Origin: an uncultured Ruminococcus sp.
Lineage (GTDB): Bacteria; Bacillota; Clostridia; Oscillospirales; CAG-272
DNA length: 16,514 nucleotides
Reading direction: 5' to 3'
NCBI GenBank assembly: GCA_902783755.1
Contig: CACZSC010000260.1
Location: forward strand, 1-16,514
This document shows positions 5,905 to 14,300 of this stretch, one piece after another. The notes beneath the pieces are model-generated. The model worked only from the letters and a program-made list of their open reading frames with translations. It did no database searches and was not told where the DNA came from. A program made the position numbers and the translations under genes. Numbering within the stretch: position 1 is the stretch's first letter; each line of letters starts with the position of its first letter.

Positions 5905-6412
5905 TATAGATAAAACGCTGGGATTCATACGCGTGACAGCCTGCGACGGCGGCCTCGTGGAAGAACTGTCTGCTCTGGCTACGGCGATCGTCAGGGAGCA
6001 CTACGATCCCATCGTCGGCAGAGAGCAGAACGACTACATGCTGGAGAAGTTCCAGTCCGTGGGGGCGATACGGGACCAGATCTCCCGCGGATACGAGTAT
6101 TACCTTGTGAGAAATCAGGACGGAGACTGCGGCTTCATCGCGTTCTACAAGAGGCTTGAGGCCCTGTATCTCAGCAAATTCTACCTTGCAAAACAGTTTC
6201 GGGGACTCGGATACTCGCACATCATGCTTGATTTCCTGGCAAAAAAGGCGGCGGATATGGGAGTGAGGCGCATCGAACTCAACGTCAACCGCTTCAACGA
6301 TGCTGTCCTCGTCTACGAAAAACTCGGGTTCAGGAGGATCAGGGAAGAGAAGAACGACATAGGACACGGTTACTTCATGGATGACTATGTCTACGCCCTC
6401 GATCTCATCTGA
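5897..6412 (+). CDS. GNAT-family N-acetyltransferase
   Basis: A 171-residue acetyltransferase that would transfer acetyl from acetyl-CoA to an unidentified amine. Motif A is clear at FYLAKQFRGLGYSHIMLDFL, with the RGLGYS pyrophosphate loop, followed by the VNRFNDAVLVYEKLGF strand-helix typical of motif B and the common GF ending. An N-terminal block with HYDPIVGREQNDYMLEKFQS is shared by a set of clostridial GNAT proteins of unknown substrate. The ATG at 5897 lies inside the last codons of rnz (eight-base overlap) and has AAGG seven bases upstream, which supports it over an in-frame TTG six bases earlier. The overlap implies translational coupling with rnz; a shared process such as RNA or ribosomal protein modification is only a guess. 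Confidence 0.85.
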   Translation: MTSIDKTLGFIRVTACDGGLVEELSALATAIVREHYDPIVGREQNDYMLEKFQSVGAIRDQISRGYEYYLVRNQDGDCGFIAFYKRLEALYLSKFYLAKQFRGLGYSHIMLDFLAKKAADMGVRRIELNVNRFNDAVLVYEKLGFRRIREEKNDIGHGYFMDDYVYALDLI

Positions 6413-6428
6413 AATATAAACAAACTGA

Positions 6429-6449
6429 CTCCGGCTTGCGGTGCCGGAG
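6429..6449 (+). other. GC-rich hairpin in front of trkA
   Basis: CTCCGGC (6429-6435) and GCCGGAG (6443-6449) form a perfect 7-base stem with a 7-base loop, in the 61-base gap between the GNAT and trkA genes. No T-run follows, so it is not a terminator. It ends six bases before the AAGGA that probably serves trkA, so it could affect ribosome access or protect the downstream mRNA end. Confidence 0.55.
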
Positions 6450-6473
6450 CATTACAAGGATGGTCATGAAATT

Positions 6474-7838
6474 ATGAGAATAGTTGTTGCTGGATGCGGC
6501 CATATCGGTCAGAAACTGATAGCCAATCTGGTGGAGGAAGGCCACGACGTGGTGGTGCTGGACCAGTCAAGGGAAGTCATTTCCGAGATAACCAGCATAT
6601 ATGACGTCATGGGAGTCTGCGGGAATGCGGCGGACTATGAGACTCTGGCAAGCACGGGCGTTGCCCAGGCGGATCTTTTCATCGCGTCGACCACGTCTGA
6701 CGAAATGAACATGCTCTCATGCTTCATCGCGAAGAGGATAGGAGCGCAGTATACGGTCGCCAGGATCAGGAACCCCGAATACAACGATGATTCCCTTGGA
6801 TTCATGAAGCGCGAGCTGGGACTTGCGATGGCGATAAACCCAGAGGCTCTGGCAGCGAGGGAACTGTTCGATATCCTCAAGATGCCTTCCGCGGCGAAGA
6901 TCGAGACTTTCAGCGGGAGGGCTTTCGAGATAGTCGAGCTCAAGCTCAAGGAGGATTCCCAGCTTTCGGGGATGACCCTGAAGGAACTGAGGATGCATCA
7001 CAAGGCCGGGGTCCTAATCTGCACGGTCCAGAGGGGAAACGACGTATATATCCCCGGAGGCGATTTCATGCTCAAGAGCGGGGACAAGATAGGCATCACC
7101 GCATCCCCGGCTGAGATAGAGATATTCCTCAGACGCTTCGGGATGCTCAAGAAGAAGGCCCGTTCCGTAATGATACTCGGCGGCGGGAAAATGACATATT
7201 ACCTCGGGAAGATGCTGCTCGCCAGCGGCAACCTGGTCACGATAATCGAAAACGACAAGAAGACCGCTGAAGAACTCAATGACGCTCTTCCCGGAGCTAC
7301 GGTGGTCCACGGAAGCGGATCCCACAGGGAGCTGCTCCTGGAAGAGGGGATCGAGTCCATGGACGCGCTCCTCGCCCTGACTGGCCAGGACGAGAGGAAC
7401 ATCGTCATGGCCGCATACGCGGAGACCCTGAACGTTCCCAAAGTCATCGTGTCCGTCGACAGGGATGAGATGGCCGATCTGGCCGAAAAGCTCGGGCTCG
7501 ATGCCGTCATCTCACCGAAACGGACGGTATCGGATGTCCTTGTGAGATACGCGAGAGCCCTTGAAAGTTCAAAGGGAAGCAACGTTGAAACGCTTTACAA
7601 GCTGATGGACGGTCTTGTGGAAGCCCTTGAGTTCAAAGTCCTGGCGGAGACCTCCGGTGTGACCGGAATACCGCTCAAGGACCTGAACCTGAAGGACAGC
7701 ATCCTCATTGCCGGGATAGCCAGAGGCAGGAAGACCATAGTCCCGGGCGGCGACGATATGATCATGCCTGGCGACAGGGTCGTGGTCCTCGCGGCAGGTC
7801 ACCACAGGCTTGCCGATCTTGAAGATATAACCGCCTGA
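6474..7838 (+). CDS. trkA: Trk system potassium uptake regulator TrkA
   Basis: A 454-residue cytoplasmic nucleotide-binding subunit that gates the potassium channel TrkH. It is a tandem RCK protein: a first Rossmann domain (about 1-135) with the GCGHIG dinucleotide loop (7-12) and D30 at the end of strand 2; a first TrkA_C domain (about 145-222); a second Rossmann domain (about 230-345) with the altered loop GGGKMTYYLG and acidic E259; and a second TrkA_C domain (about 375-450). Length matches the usual 450-460. The ATG at 6474 is preceded by AAGGA at 13 bases, slightly long; an upstream in-frame GTG at 6441 sits in a hairpin and is rejected. trkH follows with a ten-base gap. In Firmicutes TrkA_C-type domains can bind c-di-AMP, but no known c-di-AMP riboswitch is seen here. 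Confidence 0.95.
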   Translation: MRIVVAGCGHIGQKLIANLVEEGHDVVVLDQSREVISEITSIYDVMGVCGNAADYETLASTGVAQADLFIASTTSDEMNMLSCFIAKRIGAQYTVARIRNPEYNDDSLGFMKRELGLAMAINPEALAARELFDILKMPSAAKIETFSGRAFEIVELKLKEDSQLSGMTLKELRMHHKAGVLICTVQRGNDVYIPGGDFMLKSGDKIGITASPAEIEIFLRRFGMLKKKARSVMILGGGKMTYYLGKMLLASGNLVTIIENDKKTAEELNDALPGATVVHGSGSHRELLLEEGIESMDALLALTGQDERNIVMAAYAETLNVPKVIVSVDRDEMADLAEKLGLDAVISPKRTVSDVLVRYARALESSKGSNVETLYKLMDGLVEALEFKVLAETSGVTGIPLKDLNLKDSILIAGIARGRKTIVPGGDDMIMPGDRVVVLAAGHHRLADLEDITA

Positions 7839-7848
7839 GAGGTTTTTT

Positions 7849-9339
7849 ATGAATCGCAGAATGGTTGTAAACACCCTCGGGAGGATAATCCTCATAGAGA
7901 GTGTCCTAATGTTCATCCCTTTCATGATCTCCGCGGGATACGGGGAATGGAATGCAGCGCTCGCGTTCGGGATCACGTTCCTTGCGGCCGGACTGGCAGG
8001 TTTCCTCACAGTGAGGATCACTGCGGAACATGACAGGGGGATACACGCGAGAGAAGGGTTCGTCATAGCGGCATTTTCCTGGATCCTGATGTCCCTTATC
8101 GGCGCGGTGCCTCTGGCCGTTTCGGGCGAGTTCCCGTCATATATCGACGCTCTGTTCGAGATAGTCAGCGGTTTCACCACCACGGGTGCCTCGGTGGTTA
8201 GGGATCTTTCCGCTCTTTCCCACGGCATCCTGTTCTGGCGGAGTTTCACTCACTGGATAGGAGGAATGGGCGTCCTTGTCCTGATGATGGCAATCATACC
8301 GGATGATTCCGGAAGATCCATATTCATAATGAGGGCGGAGATGCCCGGCCCCGTAGTGGACAAGATTGTGCCCAAGGTCAAGAACACCGCGAAGATCCTT
8401 TACCTCATATATTTCGTTCTGACCGCGGCCGAGGTCATAATGCTGCTCTTCGGCGGCATGGATCTGTTTGAGTCGCTTGTCCATTCCATGGGCACGGCTG
8501 GCACCGGCGGCTTCGGCATCAGGGCGGACAGTCTCGGAAGCTATTCGCCGTACTGCCAGTGGGTCATCACGGCCTTCATGCTGCTGTTCGGTCTGAACTT
8601 CAATCTGTACTACCTCATAATCGCCGGAAAGATCAGGAGCGCGCTCCGCAGCGAAGAGATGCATGTGTATCTCGGCATCGCAGTGGTCTCCACGACGATC
8701 ATCGCGATAAACGTGGCGCGCATGTACTCCACGGTCGGCGAGGTGATTAGGCATTCGGCTTTCCAGATGGCGTCGATACTTACCACTACCGGATTCTCGA
8801 CCGTCGACTTCAACCAATGGCCCGGACTGTCAAAGACCATACTGGTTGTGCTGATGTGCATAGGAGGATGCGCAGGGTCGACCGCAGGAGGCCTCAAGGT
8901 CTCAAGGGTGATACTTATCATCAAGGGCATAGGAAGCGAGATCAAGCATCTTCTTCATCCCAGATCCATCACCAGAGGCACTTTCGAGGGAAAGGGGATC
9001 ACGAAGGAGCTAAGGTCGGGCGTCAATTCATATTTTGCCCTGTATATCCTGGTCTTCGCCGTGACCTTCATCATCGTTTCCTTCGAATCCTTCGATTTCG
9101 AGACCAATGCCACGGCGGTCATTGCCTGCATGAACAATATCGGGCCCGGTCTCGCTGGCGTTGGCCCCGCAGCCGGATACTACGACTATTCCGTGGTATC
9201 GAAACTGGTCCTCTCCCTTGCCATGCTGATGGGCAGGCTGGAGCTTTATCCGATCATTCTGGCCATGGCGTCGATAGGGAAGAGGAACATAGGTTCCGCC
9301 AGGCTGTCACAGACAAAACGGGCGGTCAGACGTTCCTGA
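7849..9339 (+). CDS. trkH: Trk-type potassium transporter, channel subunit TrkH
   Basis: A 496-residue membrane protein forming the potassium-conducting pore, paired with the TrkA subunit encoded just upstream. It shows the four-fold M1-P-M2 arrangement: filter segments at TTTGAS (110-115), TAGTGGFG (216-223), TTTGFS (312-317) and NNIGPG (429-434), each supplying one filter glycine, and the conserved CAGSTAGGLK loop (341-350) in the third repeat that forms part of the intramembrane gate. The C-terminal GRLELYP motif is also typical. The ATG at 7849 has GAGAGG six bases upstream, overlapping the trkA stop, so translation is probably coupled. A strong terminator follows 15 bases after the stop and ends the rnz-GNAT-trkA-trkH unit. 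Length (about 480-500) agrees with the TrkH family, while KtrB proteins tend to be shorter. Confidence 0.95.
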   Translation: MNRRMVVNTLGRIILIESVLMFIPFMISAGYGEWNAALAFGITFLAAGLAGFLTVRITAEHDRGIHAREGFVIAAFSWILMSLIGAVPLAVSGEFPSYIDALFEIVSGFTTTGASVVRDLSALSHGILFWRSFTHWIGGMGVLVLMMAIIPDDSGRSIFIMRAEMPGPVVDKIVPKVKNTAKILYLIYFVLTAAEVIMLLFGGMDLFESLVHSMGTAGTGGFGIRADSLGSYSPYCQWVITAFMLLFGLNFNLYYLIIAGKIRSALRSEEMHVYLGIAVVSTTIIAINVARMYSTVGEVIRHSAFQMASILTTTGFSTVDFNQWPGLSKTILVVLMCIGGCAGSTAGGLKVSRVILIIKGIGSEIKHLLHPRSITRGTFEGKGITKELRSGVNSYFALYILVFAVTFIIVSFESFDFETNATAVIACMNNIGPGLAGVGPAAGYYDYSVVSKLVLSLAMLMGRLELYPIILAMASIGKRNIGSARLSQTKRAVRRS

Positions 9340-9354
9340 GAATGACACATCCGG

Positions 9355-9386
9355 ATCCGGTCACAGGCAAATGTGACCGGATTTTT
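9355..9386 (+). terminator. Strong intrinsic terminator after trkH
   Basis: An 11-base perfect stem, ATCCGGTCACA (9355-9365) with TGTGACCGGAT (9372-9382), a 6-base loop GGCAAA, and a T-run immediately after. A second, mutually exclusive stem overlaps it (9363-9371 with 9384-9392). Confidence 0.9.
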
Positions 9387-9449
9387 GCCTGTCATACAAA
9401 AAATTTCGCAAAAAGAGAACAGTACGGGTGCCTGCAGAGGCTCGTGCAC

Positions 9450-9478
9450 TTGATTTTTATGCACCGCGATGGTATAAT
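9450..9478 (+). promoter_or_regulatory. Sigma-A-type promoter for the M23-like gene
   Basis: TTGATT (9450-9455), a 17-base spacer and a perfect TATAAT (9473-9478). The start would be near 9485, giving a leader of about 52 bases before the GTG at 9537. Confidence 0.85.
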
Positions 9479-9536
9479 TTTTCAGATTAATGTTTGATTA
9501 TTACGCTTTATGATATGAGGAAAGGTCGGTAAAGCC

Positions 9537-11189
9537 GTGAAGAATAAGATAATTGCACTGGTCGTGGCGCTGTTGTGTCTGATCCCGACCGTAGTGGCAA
9601 TAGTCAGTTACAACAAGACCCAGAACGCGCCGGTGGACACCAGCAACGCTCTGTCTGTGACGATATCCGACACCAGCGGTAAGGTATACACCCTTACGAA
9701 GGAAAAGGACGGGGACGAAGCCGACAGCCTGATCAAGTATTTCCTCGGACTCAGCGAGAAATCGACGAAGATCGTGGCGCTCCCCGATTCCCTTATGAGC
9801 GCGAAATCGTACAAGGTCCAGGTGGCTTCCAATCTCAGGCAGGAGAATTTCGAGTTCTATTTTTCTCCCGATCCGGCCACGAACTACTTTGTGAACTCCA
9901 AAGGCGCCGCATACAAGATGACCGAGGCTGACGCGACCGCGTTCATCACGTCAAAGTATGCGGAGAGCATATATGACAATTCGACCATTCCCACCCTGAC
10001 CCTTTCCGGAAAGATCACTGTTTATCCGGACAGCGCCGAGTGGAAATACAAGAACTATACAGGTGCATATGTGGACGCGGACACATCCGAGCTGGTTGTG
10101 GAAAAGAACGAGGTCTACAGCATAGAGGGCGGTCTGGAGCTCAATTTCGACCTTAAGCCCGACTTCTCCGAGATCAAGGTGACAGACGCCGATTCCGGAA
10201 GCGTCCTTTACGATGGGACAGTCGAGAACATGTCCATCTTCACGCTGACATCCTCCAAGAAGGTCACGGTGGACGTGGTGGCGAGATGGTACGAGGATCC
10301 TTCAAGATCCTTCAGGGGAGAGATGAACTACGCATTCTCTGCAGATGTGCTCGCACCCGCTGAGTTCTATCTCGGGATAGCGACGCTTGAGGCCGGCAAG
10401 TTCACTGCAGTGACCGCACTGAACGTGACCGATCCTTCGCTCATAGAATTCACGTCATCCATGGACAATACTCCCGCGCTGACGTTCTATGATATAGGCG
10501 ACAACAGGGCGGTGGCGTTCCTGCCGGTGCACGCCGACACTCCGACCGGGCTTTATACGCTTTCATTCAAATACGGAGGCATAACCCAGAACACGATCCT
10601 TACAGTTGAGAACACCGGCGAAAAAGTTTCATATTATTACGTACCGGAGGAAGTCGTGGCCGCATCGCGTTCAAGGACGGCGCTGGAGCAGTTCGAGAAC
10701 GCCGTAAGGGAGATCACGTCCGGTTCGGAAACGGAACAGCTGTTCCACGGGTACTTCCTAGAGGGCGTGACGGGCGCCAGCCTCCAGAGAGGCTTCGGCC
10801 GCGACGTGTACCTCAACGGATCCCAGACAGTGACATACAGAAACAACGGTGTCGACTACGCGTCATATTACGACCTTGACGTGGTGGCATGCAACAGCGG
10901 CGTGGTCTGCTATTCCGGATACCTTGACTACGCCGGATATATCGTAGTCATAGACCACGGTCTCGGACTGAAGACCTGGTACTACAACATGGGCAGCGAC
11001 GTTACCGTGAGCATCGGCGACAGAGTTGAAAGGGGACAGAAGATAGGCGTGACCGGAGATTCCGGATTCACCGGCTCCAACGGAGTCCACATCGCCATGT
11101 CGGTGGGCAGCCAGTTTGTGTCGCCATACGACACATGGCAGGACAGCCCCGTAGCAGGGAAAATCGTGATCGCGAAAGTCGACGAATGA
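9537..11189 (+). CDS. Membrane-anchored protein with degenerate M23/LytM domain
   Basis: A 550-residue protein with an N-terminal membrane segment (about 4-25, KNK before it, no lipobox cysteine), placing the rest outside the membrane. Residues about 40-370 are beta-rich and unrecognised, with Ig-like character in the last 90 or so. Residues about 410-535 match the LytM fold of M23 peptidases: RNNGVDYAS, VVIDHGLGLKTWYYNM, the IGDRVERGQKIG turn and GSNGVHIAMSV. Key residues are lost: the HxGxD histidine is N436 (D440 remains), the histidine after the DHG strand is N484, and the last HxH reads H518-I-A520. With one zinc ligand left it is probably inactive as a peptidase, acting instead as a binding or activator domain like EnvC or NlpD. 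The GTG start is set by an upstream stop and AAAGG at 11 bases. It is monocistronic. Confidence 0.85.
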   Translation: MKNKIIALVVALLCLIPTVVAIVSYNKTQNAPVDTSNALSVTISDTSGKVYTLTKEKDGDEADSLIKYFLGLSEKSTKIVALPDSLMSAKSYKVQVASNLRQENFEFYFSPDPATNYFVNSKGAAYKMTEADATAFITSKYAESIYDNSTIPTLTLSGKITVYPDSAEWKYKNYTGAYVDADTSELVVEKNEVYSIEGGLELNFDLKPDFSEIKVTDADSGSVLYDGTVENMSIFTLTSSKKVTVDVVARWYEDPSRSFRGEMNYAFSADVLAPAEFYLGIATLEAGKFTAVTALNVTDPSLIEFTSSMDNTPALTFYDIGDNRAVAFLPVHADTPTGLYTLSFKYGGITQNTILTVENTGEKVSYYYVPEEVVAASRSRTALEQFENAVREITSGSETEQLFHGYFLEGVTGASLQRGFGRDVYLNGSQTVTYRNNGVDYASYYDLDVVACNSGVVCYSGYLDYAGYIVVIDHGLGLKTWYYNMGSDVTVSIGDRVERGQKIGVTGDSGFTGSNGVHIAMSVGSQFVSPYDTWQDSPVAGKIVIAKVDE

Positions 11190-11209
11190 ACTGAATAACA
11201 GAAAAATAC

Positions 11210-11238
11210 AGCCGCACGTCCGAAAAACGTGCGGTTTT
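11210..11238 (+). terminator. Intrinsic terminator after the M23-like gene
   Basis: CCGCACGT (11212-11219) and ACGTGCGG (11227-11234) form an 8-base perfect stem with loop CCGAAAA, followed by TTTT; flanking AG/TT adds two more weak pairs. It begins about 20 bases after the stop codon. Confidence 0.9.
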
Positions 11239-11260
11239 CGTTGGGATCGTACCAGAAAAA

Positions 11261-11291
11261 GTACAAACATGCGGCAGAACAGAGTTTGTAC
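11261..11291. repeat. Inverted repeat upstream of the addB promoter
   Basis: GTACAAAC (11261-11268) and GTTTGTAC (11284-11291) are perfect complementary 8-base arms with a 15-base spacer. They end 33 bases before the addB -10. As DNA this could be a two-half-site operator; as RNA it could only matter in transcripts reading through the preceding terminator. Confidence 0.45.
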
Positions 11292-11324
11292 CATAAATGG
11301 GACACATTTTTCTGCAGACTGGTG

Positions 11325-11330
11325 TATAAT
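11325..11330 (+). promoter_or_regulatory. Probable addB promoter (-10 element)
   Basis: A perfect TATAAT lies 32 bases before the addB start, giving a transcript start near 11337 and a leader of about 26 bases. No good -35 is present at 16-18 bases upstream (the best is GACACA at 18), so the promoter may be weak or need an activator, for which the inverted repeat at 11261-11291 is a candidate site. Confidence 0.55.
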
Positions 11331-11362
11331 AGGTAAAAACAGGAAAAGCAAGGGGCAAAATC

Positions 11363-14300
11363 ATGATCAATCTGATTGCAGGAAGGTCCGGTTACGGCAA
11401 AAGCGGGAAACTTCTCGAACTGCTGAAGGAAACGCTCCAGTATACGGACAGGAATACCGTGGTCATAGTTCCGCACCAGCAGAGCTATACATGGGAGGAA
11501 AGGATAGCTGCCATGTTCCCCCCGTCATTCAATCTCAGGTGCGAGATAACCACTATCCCGAATCTGTACGGCACCATATGCAGGGAGTTCGGCGGTATCG
11601 GCGACAGAGTCATAGACGACGGGGAAAGGATCCTTCTGGTATGGCGCGCCATGATGTCTGTCAGGGAACAGCTCAGAGTTTTCAGGAGCGGTTACGACGA
11701 CAAGAACCTTCCGGTGCTTCTGAAGGCCATAGATGAACTGAAAAAGGGCGGAGTGGCCCCCGCAGAGGCGGAGGAGGCCCTCAGGAGGCTCGAGGAGGAA
11801 AACTCGGTCACCGGCCTGCGTGACAGGCTGCATGACGCAGTTCTCGTTTACGGGGCCTATGAGAGGATCCTTCATGAGGAGTTCGTGGACCGGACAGACC
11901 TTCTCTCGACACTGTCAGACCTTATCCGGGAAAAGGACTATTTCAGCGGGAAGGACGTCTTCATAGATTCGTTCTCGCCTTTACTGGGCGTCGAGGAAAA
12001 GATCCTTTCAGGCATCATGAACCAGGCTGAGAACGTATCCATAACTTTCACCTGTCCCAGAAGGGAAGAGGGGGAGGATTATGAGATCCAGTTCTATGAG
12101 TACAGAAGGTTCCTCAGAGTATGCAGGACGACCGCGACCAGACTGGGCAAGGAGATCCGGATGATCTGGCTCAGCGAGGACAGACGGCATGTCTCCGACG
12201 AGCTCAAGGGTATAGAGAATTTTATCTTCGACTACGGATTCAAGGCGGAATCCAAGCTGATGCCGGGAGGATCCCTGTCAGAATCCGTAAGGATCGTGGA
12301 GTGCTCGGACAGATACGATGAGGCCGAGGCGTGCGCCGCGATAATCGAGAAACTGCTGCGGGACGGCTACAGAAACCGCGAGATAGCTGTGGTGGCGGAA
12401 AACATATACAGCCGCGAGGGCATTATCGATACGGTGCTCAGAAGGCACGGAATATCCTGCTATATATCTGAGCCCAGGGTCATATCCACCACTCCCGCGG
12501 TAAGGCTGGTACTTGCAGCCCTCAAGATCACATACAGCGGATGGCAGCGGGAAGACGTCATCAAGCTGATAAAGACTGGCATGGCAGCGCCGGAAGGCGG
12601 GAGCAGGCCCGGGACGGGTGCCGGCGGTTTTGAGCCGGAATACTTCGAGACCTACACAGGCACCTGGAACATACACGGCAAAAGAGCCTTCTGCAGCGGA
12701 GACTGGACTATGAACCCGAGAGGGTATCAGGAACAGTTCACCGACGATGACAGAAGGGTGCTGGGATACGTTAATTCCATGAAGAACAGGCTCATACCGC
12801 CCGTGGAGGAGTTTTCCTCCGTGTTCGGGGAACACGGTACTGCTCCGGTCAGGGAGATCGCGGAGGCCGTGGTGAGGCTTGCTGAGAAGTACAATGTAAA
12901 AAAGGCTCTTGACAGGACCGCCGCCGCGTACAGCGCGATAGATATGGAGGCCGAGGCGGAAAGGACGGTCGCCGGATGGAACGCGGTGTGCGACATACTT
13001 GACAAGATGGTGGATCTTCTCGGAGACACGGTGCTGGATGCGGCGAGGTTTGCCGGGCTGTTCGCGAAGGTGGCCTCCACGATGGACAGAGGCACCATAC
13101 CCACCGGACTGGATGAGGTCATCCTGTGCAGCGCACCTTCCATGGGATTCGATTCGGCAAGGTGTGTCATCGTCCTCGGGTCCGTGGCCGGAGAATTTCC
13201 CGGGACCGGGACCGAGGGGAAGTTCTTTTCCGACAGGGACAGGCAGATCATGGAGAAGGCAGGGATGACTCTGGACATCCCGGACGACAGAAGACAGATC
13301 TCCCGTTCGTATTTCGACTATTACAGGGCCGTGACGGCCGCTGAGGAAAAACTGTATATAATGGTGCCGGGCGGATTCGAGAAAGCCTCAGACGGTGCCG
13401 CCAGGATATGCAGCATACTTGAAAGCTCAGGCATAAACTGCAGGACGAAGTTCTCATCGCTACCGCTGGAAGACGTGGTATACAGCCTGGCGGGAGCAGA
13501 GTACCAGCTTTCGAGAAGACCGGAAGGCCCCGAAACGGAGGCTCTGAGAAAACTCATAGCGGACCGAGGCAGAGGCGCAGGCTTCGACATCAGCCTGACT
13601 GCGGATGAGGAAAGGGTGCCTTCATATTCAGGCGAAACTCTCAGCCTGTCAAACACGAGGATTAATTCGTTCGCTGAATGCCCGTTCCAGCATTCATGCA
13701 AATATACGCTGGATCTCCAGCCACCTGCGGATTCAAAGATAGAGAACAACGACATAGGCACTTTCGTGCATGCCGTCCTCGAGAGGTTTTTCGAAAGCAC
13801 CTCAGGCAGCGGAAGTGACCCGACGGTCCTTACGGATGATGAGGTCGACTCCATCTCTTCCGGCATAATCGAAGAATATGTGGAGAATTTCGCGGGCAAT
13901 TCCGGAGTGTCCAGGGAGAACGGAAGACTCGACTACCTGTTTGAGAGACTTACCAGATACGTCCCGCTGTTCGTAAAGGGTGCCATCAGGGAACTGAAGG
14001 CCGGGCCTTTCAAACCGTCGGCATATGAACTGAAGATCAGCAGTAACGACGGCGACGTGGAACCGGTGCAGTACGGCCTCGACGACGGGCTCGTGGCGGA
14101 ACTGGTCGGAAAGATCGACAGGGTGGACGAGTTCGAGTCCGAATACGGTAAATATCTCAGGATAATCGACTATAAGACGGGAAATGCGGAATTCAGGCTC
14201 GACGAGGTCCTGAAGGGTCACAACATACAGCTCCTTGCGTATCTCTTCACCCTGTGGAAAAGGCGCTGGCACGCGGACGGAGACCGTGAAGTGCTTCCCG

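Noticed and set aside
6441..6473. Longer trkA start at a GTG
   Set aside because: The GTG lies in the hairpin loop at 6429-6449, and the ATG at 6474 gives the standard MRIVVAG opening of TrkA.
11277..11288. LexA/DinR-like box (GAAC then GTTT) ahead of addB
   Set aside because: The spacing is three bases rather than four and the right half is GTTT, not GTTC, so it does not fit the Firmicutes SOS box.
13321..13899. Leftward open reading frame of 192 codons inside addB
   Set aside because: Ser-rich shadow of the AddB coding frame, with no start signals and no recognisable motif. The same reasoning removes the other antisense frames in trkA, trkH, addB and addA.
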